DNA of 64,000 nt from Bacillus sp. NTK034 (GCF_017303275.1 NZ_JAFKOJ010000002.1:372001-436000), one strand, 5' to 3'; counted from the stretch's first letter, positions 37,109 through 45,517 are shown. Made by a program: numbers and translations. Notes: generated by a model not told the origin, from the sequence alone.

Positions 37109-37505
37109 TTATAATTCTCACCCCTGTATCTCCGCTGTGTTCGATATTTTGTTTATCCCGCCATTCTTCCGGTTTCCGATTCTTTAACCAAAATATCTGT
37201 GCGGTAGTATCAGGAGCAATTTGTTTGATCACTCTCTTTGTCTCAACGCCGCCTTCTATTGTGACTTCGGTAAATTCATATCCCAAAGCACGTTTAAGCA
37301 GCGCGTTTTCTACCTGACGATCTACAACCTCTTTACCTCTTTTTAAGGTGTCAGAAATGGAAGTAAATTTCTTTTTCCACTCATTAAGAGTCTGTCTTGC
37401 TATCCCCATGTTATAGGCTATTTGTTCCTCTGTGAGTCCATCCCTAGCCCATCCTTCAATCTTAATTAACCCTTCATCTGTTAACCACTCATCATATTTA
37501 GCCAT
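37083..37505 (-). CDS. Terminase small subunit
   Basis: A 140-residue DNA-recognition subunit. The N-terminal HTH (LTEEQIAYNMGIARQTLNEWKKKF) is followed by a helical oligomerisation region and a C-terminal part with FWLKNRKPEEWRDKQ, a frequent TerS signature. GTGAGGTGA precedes the ATG. Confidence 0.9.
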   Translation of the reverse strand: MAKYDEWLTDEGLIKIEGWARDGLTEEQIAYNMGIARQTLNEWKKKFTSISDTLKRGKEVVDRQVENALLKRALGYEFTEVTIEGGVETKRVIKQIAPDTTAQIFWLKNRKPEEWRDKQNIEHSGDTGVRIINDIPRNNS

Positions 37506-37515
37506 TCACCTCACC

Positions 37516-38766
37516 TCACACGTAATGGATGCTCTTTACAGCTTCCTCTGTATATTCAAATACCTGGAATCGCTTATGTGCTGTTGTATATCCGTAATCA
37601 TCATGATAATCATCTATTTCATTACCCGTAGGCATCCTTCTAATTAACGCTCCACCTGTATCTAACACTCTCTCATGGTGTAAGTGTCCGGTGAAGATTT
37701 CTCTTGTTTTAGCTCTTGCCCACTCTAAAGGAAATTCAGTCGAGAAGTTTTCGGATAGTTTAGCATCTTTCTTCTTATCCCCGTGATTCACCCCTACAAA
37801 GTTAAGCCCTAACATATGGACCTTTCTTTCTCTAAATGAATCATCGTATTCAGCCTGTGGGAATCTCGCCTTTAAATACTGTACAAAAGCCCATGACATA
37901 CTTTCATCATGATTCCCTTTACTGTACATAATCTTTACATTACTTGTTTTTAAGGCTTTCTTTATAATAGGCTCATAGAACATTGCTGCATCTTTCCAGG
38001 CTTTAGGAAAGTTAATCTTCCCTATTTCCCTTCCGCTTGCCGTTCTACCTCTAAAATCATCTGTATGGAGCATATCTTGTCCAATGATGAACAATACTTC
38101 TTTATACCCTTTATCAAGTAAATGGTATATCTCGGACTGTGTACCTTTATGTGTTTCTAGTGTACTTGGCCCAAAATGCATATCAAAAAGAGGAAGGCTT
38201 AAATAAAGCTCTCCCTCTGCTGATTGTCGTTCTATATGGATAGGCTTAATTGCTTTGAGCTTCCTAACTACCTCATCCCAATTCACGCCGTTTACTTTAG
38301 GTTTTGCTGTGATCTTACTGCTGTATAATGTCTGGACCTTATCTTCCTTACTGTAGACATTCCAAATATTATTCTTTGCTGTTACAAGCTCCCACTCATT
38401 CACATCAAACCCATGTGCCTTTAACAGATACTTAACATCTTTTGCTTGGTTAGCATCCATCTGCAGAAGCTTATCACTTTTATGAGATCCATCTTGTAAT
38501 ATCTCCACAGTCTCTTTATAGCCTGTAGTTGCTATTTCATTTTCTTTCTTAGCCTTATCTCGCCTTATCCTGTTCCTCACGCCATTCCAGGTGAACAGAG
38601 TGCCATATGTATGTGTGAGGTGTTCAGCTAATTGACGATAAGACCATTCAGGGTTTTCTTCTTTAAGCTTTTGCAAGTATTCTTTTTCTTCGTCTGTCCA
38701 AGTTATATGCTTTTGCACTCTTTCACCATCTTTCTTTTTAAACGACCGGCCCCTCTTTGCCGTCAT
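37516..38766 (-). CDS. HTH plus calcineurin-like metallophosphoesterase
   Basis: 416 residues. Residues 15-70 form a Myb/HTH-like domain (WTDEEKEYLQKLKEENPEWS). From about residue 200 the phosphoesterase motifs appear in order: DMHFG, GQDMLHTD, KGNHDE, NHGD and GHLHHE, all metal ligands present. Such proteins occur at the start of late operons next to terminase in some phages; the substrate is unknown. The region upstream of the ATG has no good ribosome binding site, so a start further in is possible. Confidence 0.82.
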   Translation of the reverse strand: MTAKRGRSFKKKDGERVQKHITWTDEEKEYLQKLKEENPEWSYRQLAEHLTHTYGTLFTWNGVRNRIRRDKAKKENEIATTGYKETVEILQDGSHKSDKLLQMDANQAKDVKYLLKAHGFDVNEWELVTAKNNIWNVYSKEDKVQTLYSSKITAKPKVNGVNWDEVVRKLKAIKPIHIERQSAEGELYLSLPLFDMHFGPSTLETHKGTQSEIYHLLDKGYKEVLFIIGQDMLHTDDFRGRTASGREIGKINFPKAWKDAAMFYEPIIKKALKTSNVKIMYSKGNHDESMSWAFVQYLKARFPQAEYDDSFRERKVHMLGLNFVGVNHGDKKKDAKLSENFSTEFPLEWARAKTREIFTGHLHHERVLDTGGALIRRMPTGNEIDDYHDDYGYTTAHKRFQVFEYTEEAVKSIHYV

Positions 38767-39075
38767 GTGTCGTTTGTTTTCCCGCCCAAAGGCACACCAT
38801 AGGTAGTTTGTTCAAGGATTTACTTTGCACCTTTACTCCTACCAAAATAAAAAGACGATACCCGCTCTACCTACGGATACCGCCTTCTTGTCGAATTTTG
38901 AAGGATTTACTGCGCCTTCACGCAGACTCTTTTACCGAATACCTATCGTATATGTGGTTTATAGACCATTTTCCGATAGTCTTTATAACTTCATTTTCTC
39001 ACATCTAGTTACGTATTTCCAAATATGTGCAAAGTGTGCATTTTGGTTCATTGTGTCGCTGTTTCTTCGTACTGT
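38767..39075 (-). promoter_or_regulatory. Early/late boundary: gene-free region with terminator and direct repeats
   Basis: This 309-base stretch holds no convincing gene. It contains a minus-strand hairpin with T tail (38850-38886) and two copies of TTSAAGGATTTACT, at 38811-38824 and 38898-38911. It lies between the 99-residue gene and the packaging genes, so the late promoter, antitermination or a packaging site may lie here; I cannot define a promoter by sequence. Confidence 0.4.
38850..38886 (-). terminator. Terminator separating early and late regions
   Basis: On the minus strand GGTATCCG pairs with CGGGTATC (with G-U pairs) around a loop TAGGTAGAG, then GTCTTTTTATTTT. Confidence 0.55.
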
Positions 39076-39375
39076 TCACCAACGATTTTTCAAAGTGTCT
39101 ATAATTCGCTTAAATTGGCTATCAATGCTACTGTGTTCGGGTGGATTAACTTTCTTATGAAGAATATCTATTTCGTACAAGGTCGTTTCAATATTTTCCT
39201 TGTCTTGTTCCCGCATTCTTTGTAACTTGTAAATTATTTCTTGTTTGCGTTCACCATCATTAATATGGTGATTTAATCTGTTTTTCAATTGTTCATTTTC
39301 TTGAATGGTTTCACAGTATAACTTGTATATTTCTTCCTTAGTTAACAATTCGGTCAAAGGTTTTACTTGTCCCAT
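39076..39375 (-). CDS. Coiled-coil phage protein, unknown
   Basis: 99 highly charged residues, predicted helical throughout (LYCETIQENEQLKNRLNHHI). GAGGGG precedes the ATG. Last gene before the early/late boundary. Confidence 0.6.
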   Translation of the reverse strand: MGQVKPLTELLTKEEIYKLYCETIQENEQLKNRLNHHINDGERKQEIIYKLQRMREQDKENIETTLYEIDILHKKVNPPEHSSIDSQFKRIIDTLKNRW

Positions 39376-39400
39376 TTATACCCCTCATTTCCTTCGCTTT

Positions 39401-39820
39401 TTATGTCCATTCCGCCAAAGCATCCACAATATCATTCCGCATCTCTGTGATCTTCCTTCTGCTTATCCCTAAATGCTTGCTTGTCGCTGTCAGGCTTAAC
39501 CCATCTAACAGACAATCCAGCACCACCCTTGACCGTTCATCCTTCACCTTGTGAATCCGTTCGTTAATAAAGGTGACTTCCTCTATATACCGATTCAGCC
39601 GTTTGCTTTTCTCTGTCCGTCTGATAACCTCATTTTCCAACGCTTTCCCGACTATCCCCTGTGCTGTTGGCATGGCGGCTTCTATTCCGTACTGTGCGCA
39701 GCCGTTAAAATCCGTTCCTGTGAGGTATTGGTCTATGCGCTGTATCTCTTTCAGTTTCCAGTGATAGCTTTTGAGTATGTCATATATCTGAAATTTAGAG
39801 ATTTTAACAGCTGTAGTCAC
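39401..39820 (-). CDS. ArpU/RinA-like late transcriptional regulator
   Basis: GTG at 39820 behind GGAGGTG gives 139 residues. The C-terminal half has a sigma-4-like HTH (LSLTATSKHLGISRRKITEMRN). ArpU-family proteins activate phage late genes; the location at the end of the early operon, before terminase, fits. Confidence 0.8.
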   Translation of the reverse strand: MTTAVKISKFQIYDILKSYHWKLKEIQRIDQYLTGTDFNGCAQYGIEAAMPTAQGIVGKALENEVIRRTEKSKRLNRYIEEVTFINERIHKVKDERSRVVLDCLLDGLSLTATSKHLGISRRKITEMRNDIVDALAEWT

Positions 39821-40152
39821 TATAGCACCTCCTGGTATTTGCAAATCGTCTGCAATACAGATGCTTGCGTTTTAACCGCTTCTAAAGCCGATATGCCCGC
39901 CTTATATGTGTCCTTGGCTAAATCCCTTTCGAATTTTAAATACGCCACCTTGCCCCTTGCTAAGTCCGGTATAAGGGTAGCCTGCACACCATCTGCTCTT
40001 AGCTGCATGATCTCTTTTGCCAACGCTTCTCTATACACACGTTCGAACTCCGCTTTGTTCTTAGCGAGCTTAAATATTTCTTTACTTGCTTTATCTATCC
40101 GCTGTGATACCTGGTACATGTCATTAGTTACTGATGTTAATTCGATGCTCAC
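39820..40152 (-). CDS. Helical phage protein, unknown
   Basis: 110 residues from GTG 40152 (GAAGGTGAT upstream), fully helical pattern, basic (FKLAKNKAEFERVYREALAKE). It overlaps both neighbours by a few bases. Not recognised. Confidence 0.6.
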   Translation of the reverse strand: MSIELTSVTNDMYQVSQRIDKASKEIFKLAKNKAEFERVYREALAKEIMQLRADGVQATLIPDLARGKVAYLKFERDLAKDTYKAGISALEAVKTQASVLQTICKYQEVL

Positions 40153-40658
40153 GCAATCACCTTCTTCATTACGTCCATTTGATAAGCTTTTAAACCTTCC
40201 TGGTTGTGAATCGCTTTTGCAATTTGGGCCAGCACATAAGCATCCCGCACATTATCCGATGAATGTTCAAAGCCCCATTTCTTATAGATCGGCAGCACCA
40301 TTTCATCTTTTTTCGTGTTCCCTTTGCCTGTTGCGAATTTTTTCACCGCTGATGGGGCAACCTCATAATAGGTGTATCCATTCCGTATCAGCTCCGCACG
40401 TATCAGCCAACCTATGCCGTATTGGGTGGATACTCCTGCACCTCTGGAACCGTAGGAGAAGCCTTCTATGCAAATAACATCATAAAACCACAAGTTGTTA
40501 ATTACCTTTTTAGCAATGTCCATCATTCTTTTTGGATCTTCTTTTTCTGTGGTGGTTATCTCTTTACTCTCTATAACCTCTCCTTGTTCACTAAGTACAA
40601 CAATTCCTGTTTTAGTGGATGGGTCTATTCCTACAAACCTTTTTTGAGACCGTTTCAT
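40149..40658 (-). CDS. RuvC-like Holliday junction resolvase
   Basis: 169 residues of RNase H fold. GIDPSTKTG (first Asp), IEGFSYG (Glu), KGNTKKDEM and DNVRDAYVLA (last acidic pair) match phage RuvC-like enzymes. It probably resolves branched replication intermediates before packaging. Confidence 0.88.
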   Translation of the reverse strand: MKRSQKRFVGIDPSTKTGIVVLSEQGEVIESKEITTTEKEDPKRMMDIAKKVINNLWFYDVICIEGFSYGSRGAGVSTQYGIGWLIRAELIRNGYTYYEVAPSAVKKFATGKGNTKKDEMVLPIYKKWGFEHSSDNVRDAYVLAQIAKAIHNQEGLKAYQMDVMKKVIA

Positions 40659-40659
40659 C

Positions 40660-40797
40660 TCAACCCACCCTTTCTTTATACAATTTATTTAGCTGTTCAT
40701 CTGTCAGAGACTTTAAGTATTCATGCGAGAAGTTTGTACGCCATTCAAGGACACTAATCATATTGTTCCGTTCCCATCCATCTAGCTTAATCAACAC
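40660..40797 (-). CDS. Small phage protein, unknown
   Basis: 45 residues from GTG 40797 with GGTCGGTGA upstream: VLIKLDGWERNNMISVLEW and LTDEQLNKLYKERVG. It overlaps the MazG-like stop by 11 bases and ends one base before the resolvase ATG, consistent with a translated operon member. Confidence 0.55.
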   Translation of the reverse strand: MLIKLDGWERNNMISVLEWRTNFSHEYLKSLTDEQLNKLYKERVG

Positions 40798-41113
40798 GAT
40801 TCACCGACCTTTCAGCATTAAACCCATCTGGATACCGTTTCATCAGCTTAGTTACATTCATTGTGGCTACCTGTTCTAATGTGAATCCCGCTAAGTGAGC
40901 AAGATTAGCCACATACCACATAACATCCCCTAACTCTTTAGCAAGCTCATGCCGGTTCATTTCATGTCCGTGAAAGACACCCTTCTTGATATGATCTGCA
41001 ACCTCTCCTGCTTCTCCTGTGATTCCTAGAGCGTAGTTACATAAAGCCTGTGGCTGTGATAGATCCTCGTCATGTGTTCTTTTCGCTAATTCCTGGTATT
41101 CATTTAGTTTCAC
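40787..41113 (-). CDS. MazG-like nucleotide pyrophosphohydrolase
   Basis: 108 residues. ITGEAGEVAD and ELGDVMWYVAN are the metal-binding ExxE and ExxD helices of the MazG superfamily. GTG start with GGGGG upstream. Phage MazG-like enzymes adjust nucleotide or alarmone pools; the exact substrate is unknown. Confidence 0.85.
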   Translation of the reverse strand: MKLNEYQELAKRTHDEDLSQPQALCNYALGITGEAGEVADHIKKGVFHGHEMNRHELAKELGDVMWYVANLAHLAGFTLEQVATMNVTKLMKRYPDGFNAERSVNRVD

Positions 41114-41115
41114 GG

Positions 41116-41739
41116 TTAAGCCCCCATCTGTTTTCTTAATTTGGCGTACGCTCGATTTAACAACGTATTACCATGCCGTTTGTGAACTCCTATCATTTCA
41201 GCGATTTCATACTGTTCATATCCCTGCTGTTCTAATAAGATGGCCCGTTTCTCTATATCCCTTAAGACATGCCAGCTTTTTTCGAGCATGATTTTATTAA
41301 TGACTGTCCGCTCCACGTTTACAGGTGATTGAAATATCTTGATTTGAAGTTTTTCTTCCAAGGCATCCACATTATCCGGAGCAAGGTTCGCCCGCCTTAT
41401 GTCTGCTTCTATATCCCGTTTCATTTTCTTAAACTTAGCAATTAGGCACATAATCACGTATGTTTTCAATGTCCTCATGCCGGTTTGAAACTTATCTATT
41501 ACTCTTATAATCTCAATGTGTCCTATGTGTATAAATTCCTCGTTCGACATTTTTAAGCCATATCGCAGCGTCCCTTCAAGACTTCTGTACGCTTGTTTAC
41601 CGGCATACATAATAATTCCATCCCACAATTTACGCTTTATCATTTCAACCGCCAACTCCTTCAAAAGAGAAGGAGGGCAGTCTTTGTCGTTATTGGCAAT
41701 ATTCATTAATTGGTCATTCGTTGCTAAGTGCCAGCGCAT
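41116..41739 (-). CDS. Sigma-70-like phage regulator
   Basis: 207 residues with a central helical region and a C-terminal sigma-4-type HTH (QGYEQYEIAEMIGVHKRHGNTLLNRAYAKLRKQ). LKTYVIMCLIAKFKKMKRDIEA resembles sigma region 2. It overlaps the ssb stop. It could direct middle or late transcription. Confidence 0.8.
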   Translation of the reverse strand: MRWHLATNDQLMNIANNDKDCPPSLLKELAVEMIKRKLWDGIIMYAGKQAYRSLEGTLRYGLKMSNEEFIHIGHIEIIRVIDKFQTGMRTLKTYVIMCLIAKFKKMKRDIEADIRRANLAPDNVDALEEKLQIKIFQSPVNVERTVINKIMLEKSWHVLRDIEKRAILLEQQGYEQYEIAEMIGVHKRHGNTLLNRAYAKLRKQMGA

Positions 41740-42170
41740 TAGAAGGGCAAGTCCGAATCATCAATATCTGTTTGACCACCAAAAGGGAAGTCATTCTGTG
41801 GCGCATTAGAAGCCCCTCTGTTGCCGTTATTTGGCGCAGGAGAGTTATTGGTCCTAGGCTCTAAAAACTGCACGGATTCTGCCTGTACTTCCGTCACATA
41901 TACTCGCTTACCGTCCTGTCCCTCGTAGCTGCGTGTCTGGATTCTTCCGTCTACCCCCGCAAGGCTGCCTTTCTTTAGGAAGTTAGCCACGTTTTCAGCT
42001 GGCTTTCTCCATACGACACAGTTAATGAAATCTGTTTCCTGTTCTCCCTGTGAATTTTTAAAGTTGCGATTTACTGCCAGGGTAAAAGATGCTGTTGGTA
42101 CTCCGTTTGGTGTATATCTAAGGTCAGGATCCTTTGTTAATCTTCCTACTAGTACGACTCTATTCATCAT
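41739..42170 (-). CDS. ssb: Single-stranded DNA-binding protein
   Basis: 143 residues: OB fold ([22 protein letters not shown] through [17 protein letters not shown]), a Gly/Asn/Pro-rich linker and the acidic tip DIDDSDLPF, which recruits partner proteins. Phage copy of SSB, in the replication operon. GGAGGAAA precedes the ATG. Confidence 0.95.
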   Translation of the reverse strand: MMNRVVLVGRLTKDPDLRYTPNGVPTASFTLAVNRNFKNSQGEQETDFINCVVWRKPAENVANFLKKGSLAGVDGRIQTRSYEGQDGKRVYVTEVQAESVQFLEPRTNNSPAPNNGNRGASNAPQNDFPFGGQTDIDDSDLPF

Positions 42171-42183
42171 TTATATTTCCTCC

Positions 42184-42369
42184 CTATTCATCCTCTAATT
42201 TAATTACCGTAATGTAATTCCTTGCGTTCTTCCTTTTGGCGATTCTCCTTTTGTATGTTGGAGTTGTATAAAATTTAACTGTTTCTTTCTTAACTCCCAT
42301 TTGTTCAGCGCATTCAACTAAAGTTCCAATGCAGATTATCTCTTCGCCTTTATAAACCGCGTAATCCAT
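42184..42369 (-). CDS. Small phage protein with HTH-like helix pair
   Basis: 61 residues from ATG 42369 behind GGAGGTT. VYKGEEIICIGTLVECAEQM followed by VKKETVKFYTTPTYKRR resembles a short family common in Firmicute phages. Basic C-terminal half; nucleic-acid binding likely. Confidence 0.65.
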   Translation of the reverse strand: MDYAVYKGEEIICIGTLVECAEQMGVKKETVKFYTTPTYKRRIAKRKNARNYITVIKLEDE

Positions 42370-42460
42370 CCCGAACCTCCGTTCTCTTGTTAAGAACATA
42401 TATTTACGATAATGTTAACTTGGTGATTTATTGCTTATTTTTCTGTAAAGACTAAATAAG

Positions 42461-42550
42461 TTAGTAGGCCTCTGATTGCTTTTTGAACTTTATATCTTCT
42501 TCATCCATGAAATATAGAGGACCATATCTAAATAACTTCATCACGTTCAT
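42461..42550 (-). CDS. Very small protein, tentative
   Basis: A 29-residue frame with ATG 42550 and AAAGGGGACGGG upstream, overlapping the stop of the gene before it by 4 bases. Too short to judge by sequence. Confidence 0.4.
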   Translation of the reverse strand: MNVMKLFRYGPLYFMDEEDIKFKKQSEAY

Positions 42551-42864
42551 TTTCCCGTCCCCTTTATCGTTAATAATTCTAATGCCGTCCGTACACACGC
42601 TTTAGGGTTCTCAACTTCCATAGCTATTTCCAATATCTCTATTACCTGAGCTTTCCTGTCCTTTTCGCATTGGTGGTATTTCAAGAAATCAGCTATTTCT
42701 TCATCCATCATTTCATCCCATGCATAAGGGAGAGAATGATGTAATGGTGTATTGTATTTTCCGATTCCTACATCATCCTGGCTGTAGGTGACCTTCTCCA
42801 TATTCCGCAGCACTTTGTCGCTTACTTCATGCCTTGTATCTTCTTCAAAATTTATGTTAGGCAT
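42547..42864 (-). CDS. Phage protein, unknown
   Basis: 105 residues, acidic, with AWDEMMDEEIADFLKYHQCEK. GGAGGATTT precedes the ATG. No family recognised with confidence. Confidence 0.6.
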   Translation of the reverse strand: MPNINFEEDTRHEVSDKVLRNMEKVTYSQDDVGIGKYNTPLHHSLPYAWDEMMDEEIADFLKYHQCEKDRKAQVIEILEIAMEVENPKACVRTALELLTIKGTGK

Positions 42865-43149
42865 TTACCAAATCCTCCACTCTCTAGGCTTTATCCGTTC
42901 TTTATGAATCCGATCCAGAGCAAGCATTAACACCGCTACAGCTGACCTTCCCATTTCATCCGCTATTTCTTTTATTGGCTTGTCTTTTTCCCATAGCCAG
43001 TCAAACTCTTTAATTTCAGAAGGAGCCCAAAACCACTCTGTATCTTCTATATCTTCTAAGGCTGTATAAATAACGTTGCGTTTAAGTCGTAAGTAATAAT
43101 TCTCGATGTGACCCGCTGCCATTTTGTCCCGTGTTCTTTGACTTCTCAC
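42865..43149 (-). CDS. Small HTH-like phage protein
   Basis: Up to 94 residues; GTG 43149 or ATG 43122 could start it, neither with a strong ribosome binding site. EFDWLWEKDKPIKEIADEMGRSAVAVLMLALDR contains a likely helix-turn-helix. It overlaps the next upstream gene by up to 68 bases. Confidence 0.55.
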   Translation of the reverse strand: MRSQRTRDKMAAGHIENYYLRLKRNVIYTALEDIEDTEWFWAPSEIKEFDWLWEKDKPIKEIADEMGRSAVAVLMLALDRIHKERIKPREWRIW

Positions 43150-43300
43150 GTTTTTGTCTCAACCTTTCTCTAAGATCAATTAATTCCGCTAACCAATCTT
43201 CTCTGCTTATTTCGATGCAGGAACATGGCATTAACTGCCACGCTCCCGGGAATACTTCTTTGTACCGTTTACCGTTTCCGCTACATTTAGAACAAGTCAT
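43082..43300 (-). CDS. Small CxxC protein (DnaJ zinc-finger-like start)
   Basis: 72 residues. CSKCSGNGKRYK resembles one CxxCxGxG repeat of DnaJ, and MPCSCIE adds two more cysteines. The remainder is helical and charged. CGGAG precedes the ATG. Confidence 0.6.
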   Translation of the reverse strand: MTCSKCSGNGKRYKEVFPGAWQLMPCSCIEISREDWLAELIDLRERLRQKREKSKNTGQNGSGSHRELLLTT

Positions 43301-43487
43301 AATTTTCTCCGAAGTCCTCTAAATGTTCTTCTATTGCTTCTTGCAAAGTTTGTGTGAATTCATAATCATCATGAAGCCTTTCGGTTAATTCTTCTATCTG
43401 ACCTTTAGCAAACTGCCAACGACCTTCCGTCTCTAAAATTTCTAATTCGTGTTTAATCACTAACTTGTAAGCTGTTCTTAAATCCAT
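43287..43487 (-). CDS. Small acidic phage protein
   Basis: 66 residues from ATG 43487 with GGAGG upstream; helical, acidic C-terminus (EEHLEDFGENYDLF). Not recognised. Confidence 0.55.
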   Translation of the reverse strand: MDLRTAYKLVIKHELEILETEGRWQFAKGQIEELTERLHDDYEFTQTLQEAIEEHLEDFGENYDLF

Positions 43488-43498
43488 TTCCATTCCTC

Positions 43499-44296
43499 CT
43501 ACTTAAAAGCTTGTAATCTATAATTATCTCCATCCATTTTGATAGCTTTACAGTTTTGCACCATCCGAGAAAAATCTCGTTCACCGTACATGTTCAGCAA
43601 TTCTTTTCCAGAGAAGTTAGTTGTATAAATAGTGGCTTGTCCTATTCGACTGTCCACGATTTCATATATCTTTCGTTTGGCCCACGATACGCCACCATCA
43701 TCGTTTTTAGTACGCTCGACACCTAAATCATCAAGGATTAATAAATCAACTCTCTGCAAGGCTTTAAGGAGCTCTAATTCAGTTGTTTGACTGTTCTTGT
43801 TGTATGTAGCCTGGAGTTCAGTCATTAACCTTGGAAGTGATATGAAGATACAAGTATATTTCTGATTCATAACCTCTTTTGAGATAGCTGCTGCAATATG
43901 GCTCTTTCCTAATCCCGGTCTACCTGTAAAGACTAAGCCGGTTGTCTTATCGAAGTTATAGGCGTAATCCTTTGCCAACTGTAAGGCTTCATTCTGTGAT
44001 TCATTCTGTGGTTTGTAGTTATCAAAGGTTGCCTGTTCTAAATCCCGATTCATTAGGCTGTTTTTCCGGAAGGAAGAGAGGAGCTCATTCACTTCTCTGT
44101 TTGCGATCCACTCCCCTACTTCTTTTGCTACCTTTTTATCTTCTGGTGCAATCAGTTCACAGTAGTAGCAATATTCCTTCCCTTCCTTAAAAACATATTT
44201 CCGTTTACAATCAGGGCAACGATTATCAGAAACCGAAATCGTACTTAGCTTTGTCTTCAGCATCGAAGGAATCCCAATCGAATCCATCCTTGCCAC
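43499..44296 (-). CDS. DnaC/DnaI-like helicase loader ATPase
   Basis: 265 residues. An N-terminal zinc ribbon (CPDC and CYYC) precedes an AAA+ domain: Walker A FTGRPGLGKSHIA, Walker B LLILDDLGVE, and an arginine near the end of IVDSRIGQATIYTTN. It should load replicative helicase on the origin together with the adjacent initiator. It overlaps the initiator gene by about 70 bases; GTG 44296 or ATG 44287 may be the start. Confidence 0.92.
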   Translation of the reverse strand: MARMDSIGIPSMLKTKLSTISVSDNRCPDCKRKYVFKEGKEYCYYCELIAPEDKKVAKEVGEWIANREVNELLSSFRKNSLMNRDLEQATFDNYKPQNESQNEALQLAKDYAYNFDKTTGLVFTGRPGLGKSHIAAAISKEVMNQKYTCIFISLPRLMTELQATYNKNSQTTELELLKALQRVDLLILDDLGVERTKNDDGGVSWAKRKIYEIVDSRIGQATIYTTNFSGKELLNMYGERDFSRMVQNCKAIKMDGDNYRLQAFK

Positions 44297-44915
44297 TTCC
44301 CTTCTGATTCAGGTAGCCCTCAAATTTAGTTCCGAACAATGTTTCAGGTCGTAAGAAGTTTTTCATCTTATTGTCGCTAACCCACTCTTTAACTTTCTTG
44401 TCGATAACCGTTTTAAAGTTTTCTAAAGTGAAACCTTCTTTAAACCTGGCTTTAATAAGCTGCTGTGTTTTCTTAGTGGTATGTCTAAAGGAAGTATTAG
44501 CCGCTTCGTTGAGATAGGTAACTATCTCGACATAAGGTATATATTCTTTTGTATTATTCTTTGTATTATTAATATCTGTATTATTATCTTTAAACTTTTC
44601 TTTAATAGGGGTCGTTAACTTTTCTTTGATAGGGTCATTAACTATTCTTAAGTACCTATTAAAGATTTCTTTAGTACCCTCCTTGTATTGCATTTCAGAA
44701 GATACATATCCCTTTTCTACAAGCTGATTAATCCACTTGGAAACAGAAACTTTGCTCACCCCGTACAACTCGGAAAAGTAAGAATTACTGGCCCAGCAGT
44801 AACCTTTTTCGTTGCATAGGGCCGTAATCTCACCATAAAGAAGTTTTGCGTTTGGTGTTAACTCCGAATCGTAACGAATGTTAGCCGGGATGATCGCATA
44901 GTAATTTTTTTGCAA
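44226..44915 (-). CDS. Phage replication initiator (HTH plus conserved phage C-terminal domain)
   Basis: 229 residues from TTG 44915 (GGGAAGTG upstream). N-terminal winged helix (CWASNSYFSELYGVSKVSVSKWINQL), an Asn/Lys-rich linker around residues 120-140, and a C-terminal domain with YVEIVTYLNEAANTSFR and LRPETLFGTKFEGYLNQ, the signature of the phage_2220_C family. The origin may lie in its AT-rich linker region, as in many related phages; inference only. Confidence 0.88.
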   Translation of the reverse strand: MQKNYYAIIPANIRYDSELTPNAKLLYGEITALCNEKGYCWASNSYFSELYGVSKVSVSKWINQLVEKGYVSSEMQYKEGTKEIFNRYLRIVNDPIKEKLTTPIKEKFKDNNTDINNTKNNTKEYIPYVEIVTYLNEAANTSFRHTTKKTQQLIKARFKEGFTLENFKTVIDKKVKEWVSDNKMKNFLRPETLFGTKFEGYLNQKGSGKDGFDWDSFDAEDKAKYDFGF

Positions 44916-44985
44916 ATTATTTTCACTTCCCGTGCATATTTTTATACAATTGTGGTAATATGTTAGTATCAAATATTTTTCGGTG

Positions 44986-45015
44986 TTCCGACTGTTGGCG
45001 CAGTCGGGCTTTTTT
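44986..45015 (+). terminator. Plus-strand hairpin with T tail inside the early operon
   Basis: CCGACTG pairs with CAGTCGG around TTGGCG, followed by GCTTTTTT on the + strand, opposite to the flanking genes. It could end an antisense transcript, or act as a hairpin in the early mRNA. Confidence 0.4.
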
Positions 45016-45268
45016 ATATCCTGATTAATTCCTCTAAACGCTTTTCAATCCGCTCCAGATCACTTAACAACTCTCCAATTGTTTCCGCATTAGACTTCAT
45101 CAGTTCATGTTTGACAAGGAATTTAACCGCCTGTTGCAGCTTTGAAAAGTACCCTAATGGTTTGTATCCCTCCACTCCTTTATCATCAAATTTCCCGTTG
45201 TATTGCTTCACAATGAATTGTCTTTCATCTGATTCAACAAAAAGCTTGTCCTCGATTTGAATTTTCAT
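45014..45268 (-). CDS. Phage protein, unknown
   Basis: 84 residues, with KIQIEDKLFVESDERQFIV and a helical C-terminus (LLSDLERIEKRLEELI). First gene after the leftward RHH gene. Similar small proteins are widespread in Bacillus phages; no function. Confidence 0.6.
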   Translation of the reverse strand: MKIQIEDKLFVESDERQFIVKQYNGKFDDKGVEGYKPLGYFSKLQQAVKFLVKHELMKSNAETIGELLSDLERIEKRLEELIRI

Positions 45269-45336
45269 TTTACTAACCTCCTAAAAATATTTTTGCATCA
45301 TTCTGAATCTTTTTGGTGTCACTTGCGTACACTGAA

Positions 45337-45492
45337 TTAAGAAATCTTTTCAGCACGGATCGCCTTATGAAGAATCATGGTGATGTAAGCATTTTGAGTA
45401 AGTCCTAAACTATCAGCCTCTTTTTCTACTTTCTGGCTAAGTTCAGCATTTAAGCGCAAAGTAAAGGATTTTCGCTTGTCATTGTTTGTCAT
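45337..45492 (-). CDS. Ribbon-helix-helix regulator, leftward
   Basis: 51 residues from ATG 45492: KRKSFTLRLNAELSQKVEKE followed by LGLTQNAYITMILHKAI is an Arc/MetJ-type ribbon-helix-helix. It is the first gene after the leftward promoter at 45518-45546 and probably regulates it. Confidence 0.75.
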   Translation of the reverse strand: MTNNDKRKSFTLRLNAELSQKVEKEADSLGLTQNAYITMILHKAIRAEKIS

Positions 45493-45496
45493 CTTA

Positions 45497-45506
45497 GTGA
45501 CGTCAC
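45497..45506. promoter_or_regulatory. Palindrome GTGACGTCAC, candidate RHH operator
   Basis: A perfect 10 bp palindrome just before the leftward RHH gene; its core GACGTC recurs at 45538-45543 beside the -35 element. Repeated cores near divergent promoters suggest a regulator binding site. Confidence 0.45.
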
Positions 45507-45517
45507 CCCCTGTTTCT

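Noticed and set aside
38767..39180. Plus-strand coding in the early/late boundary
   Set aside because: Open frames there lack ribosome binding sites, are composed of low-complexity hydrophobic shadows and oppose the surrounding genes.
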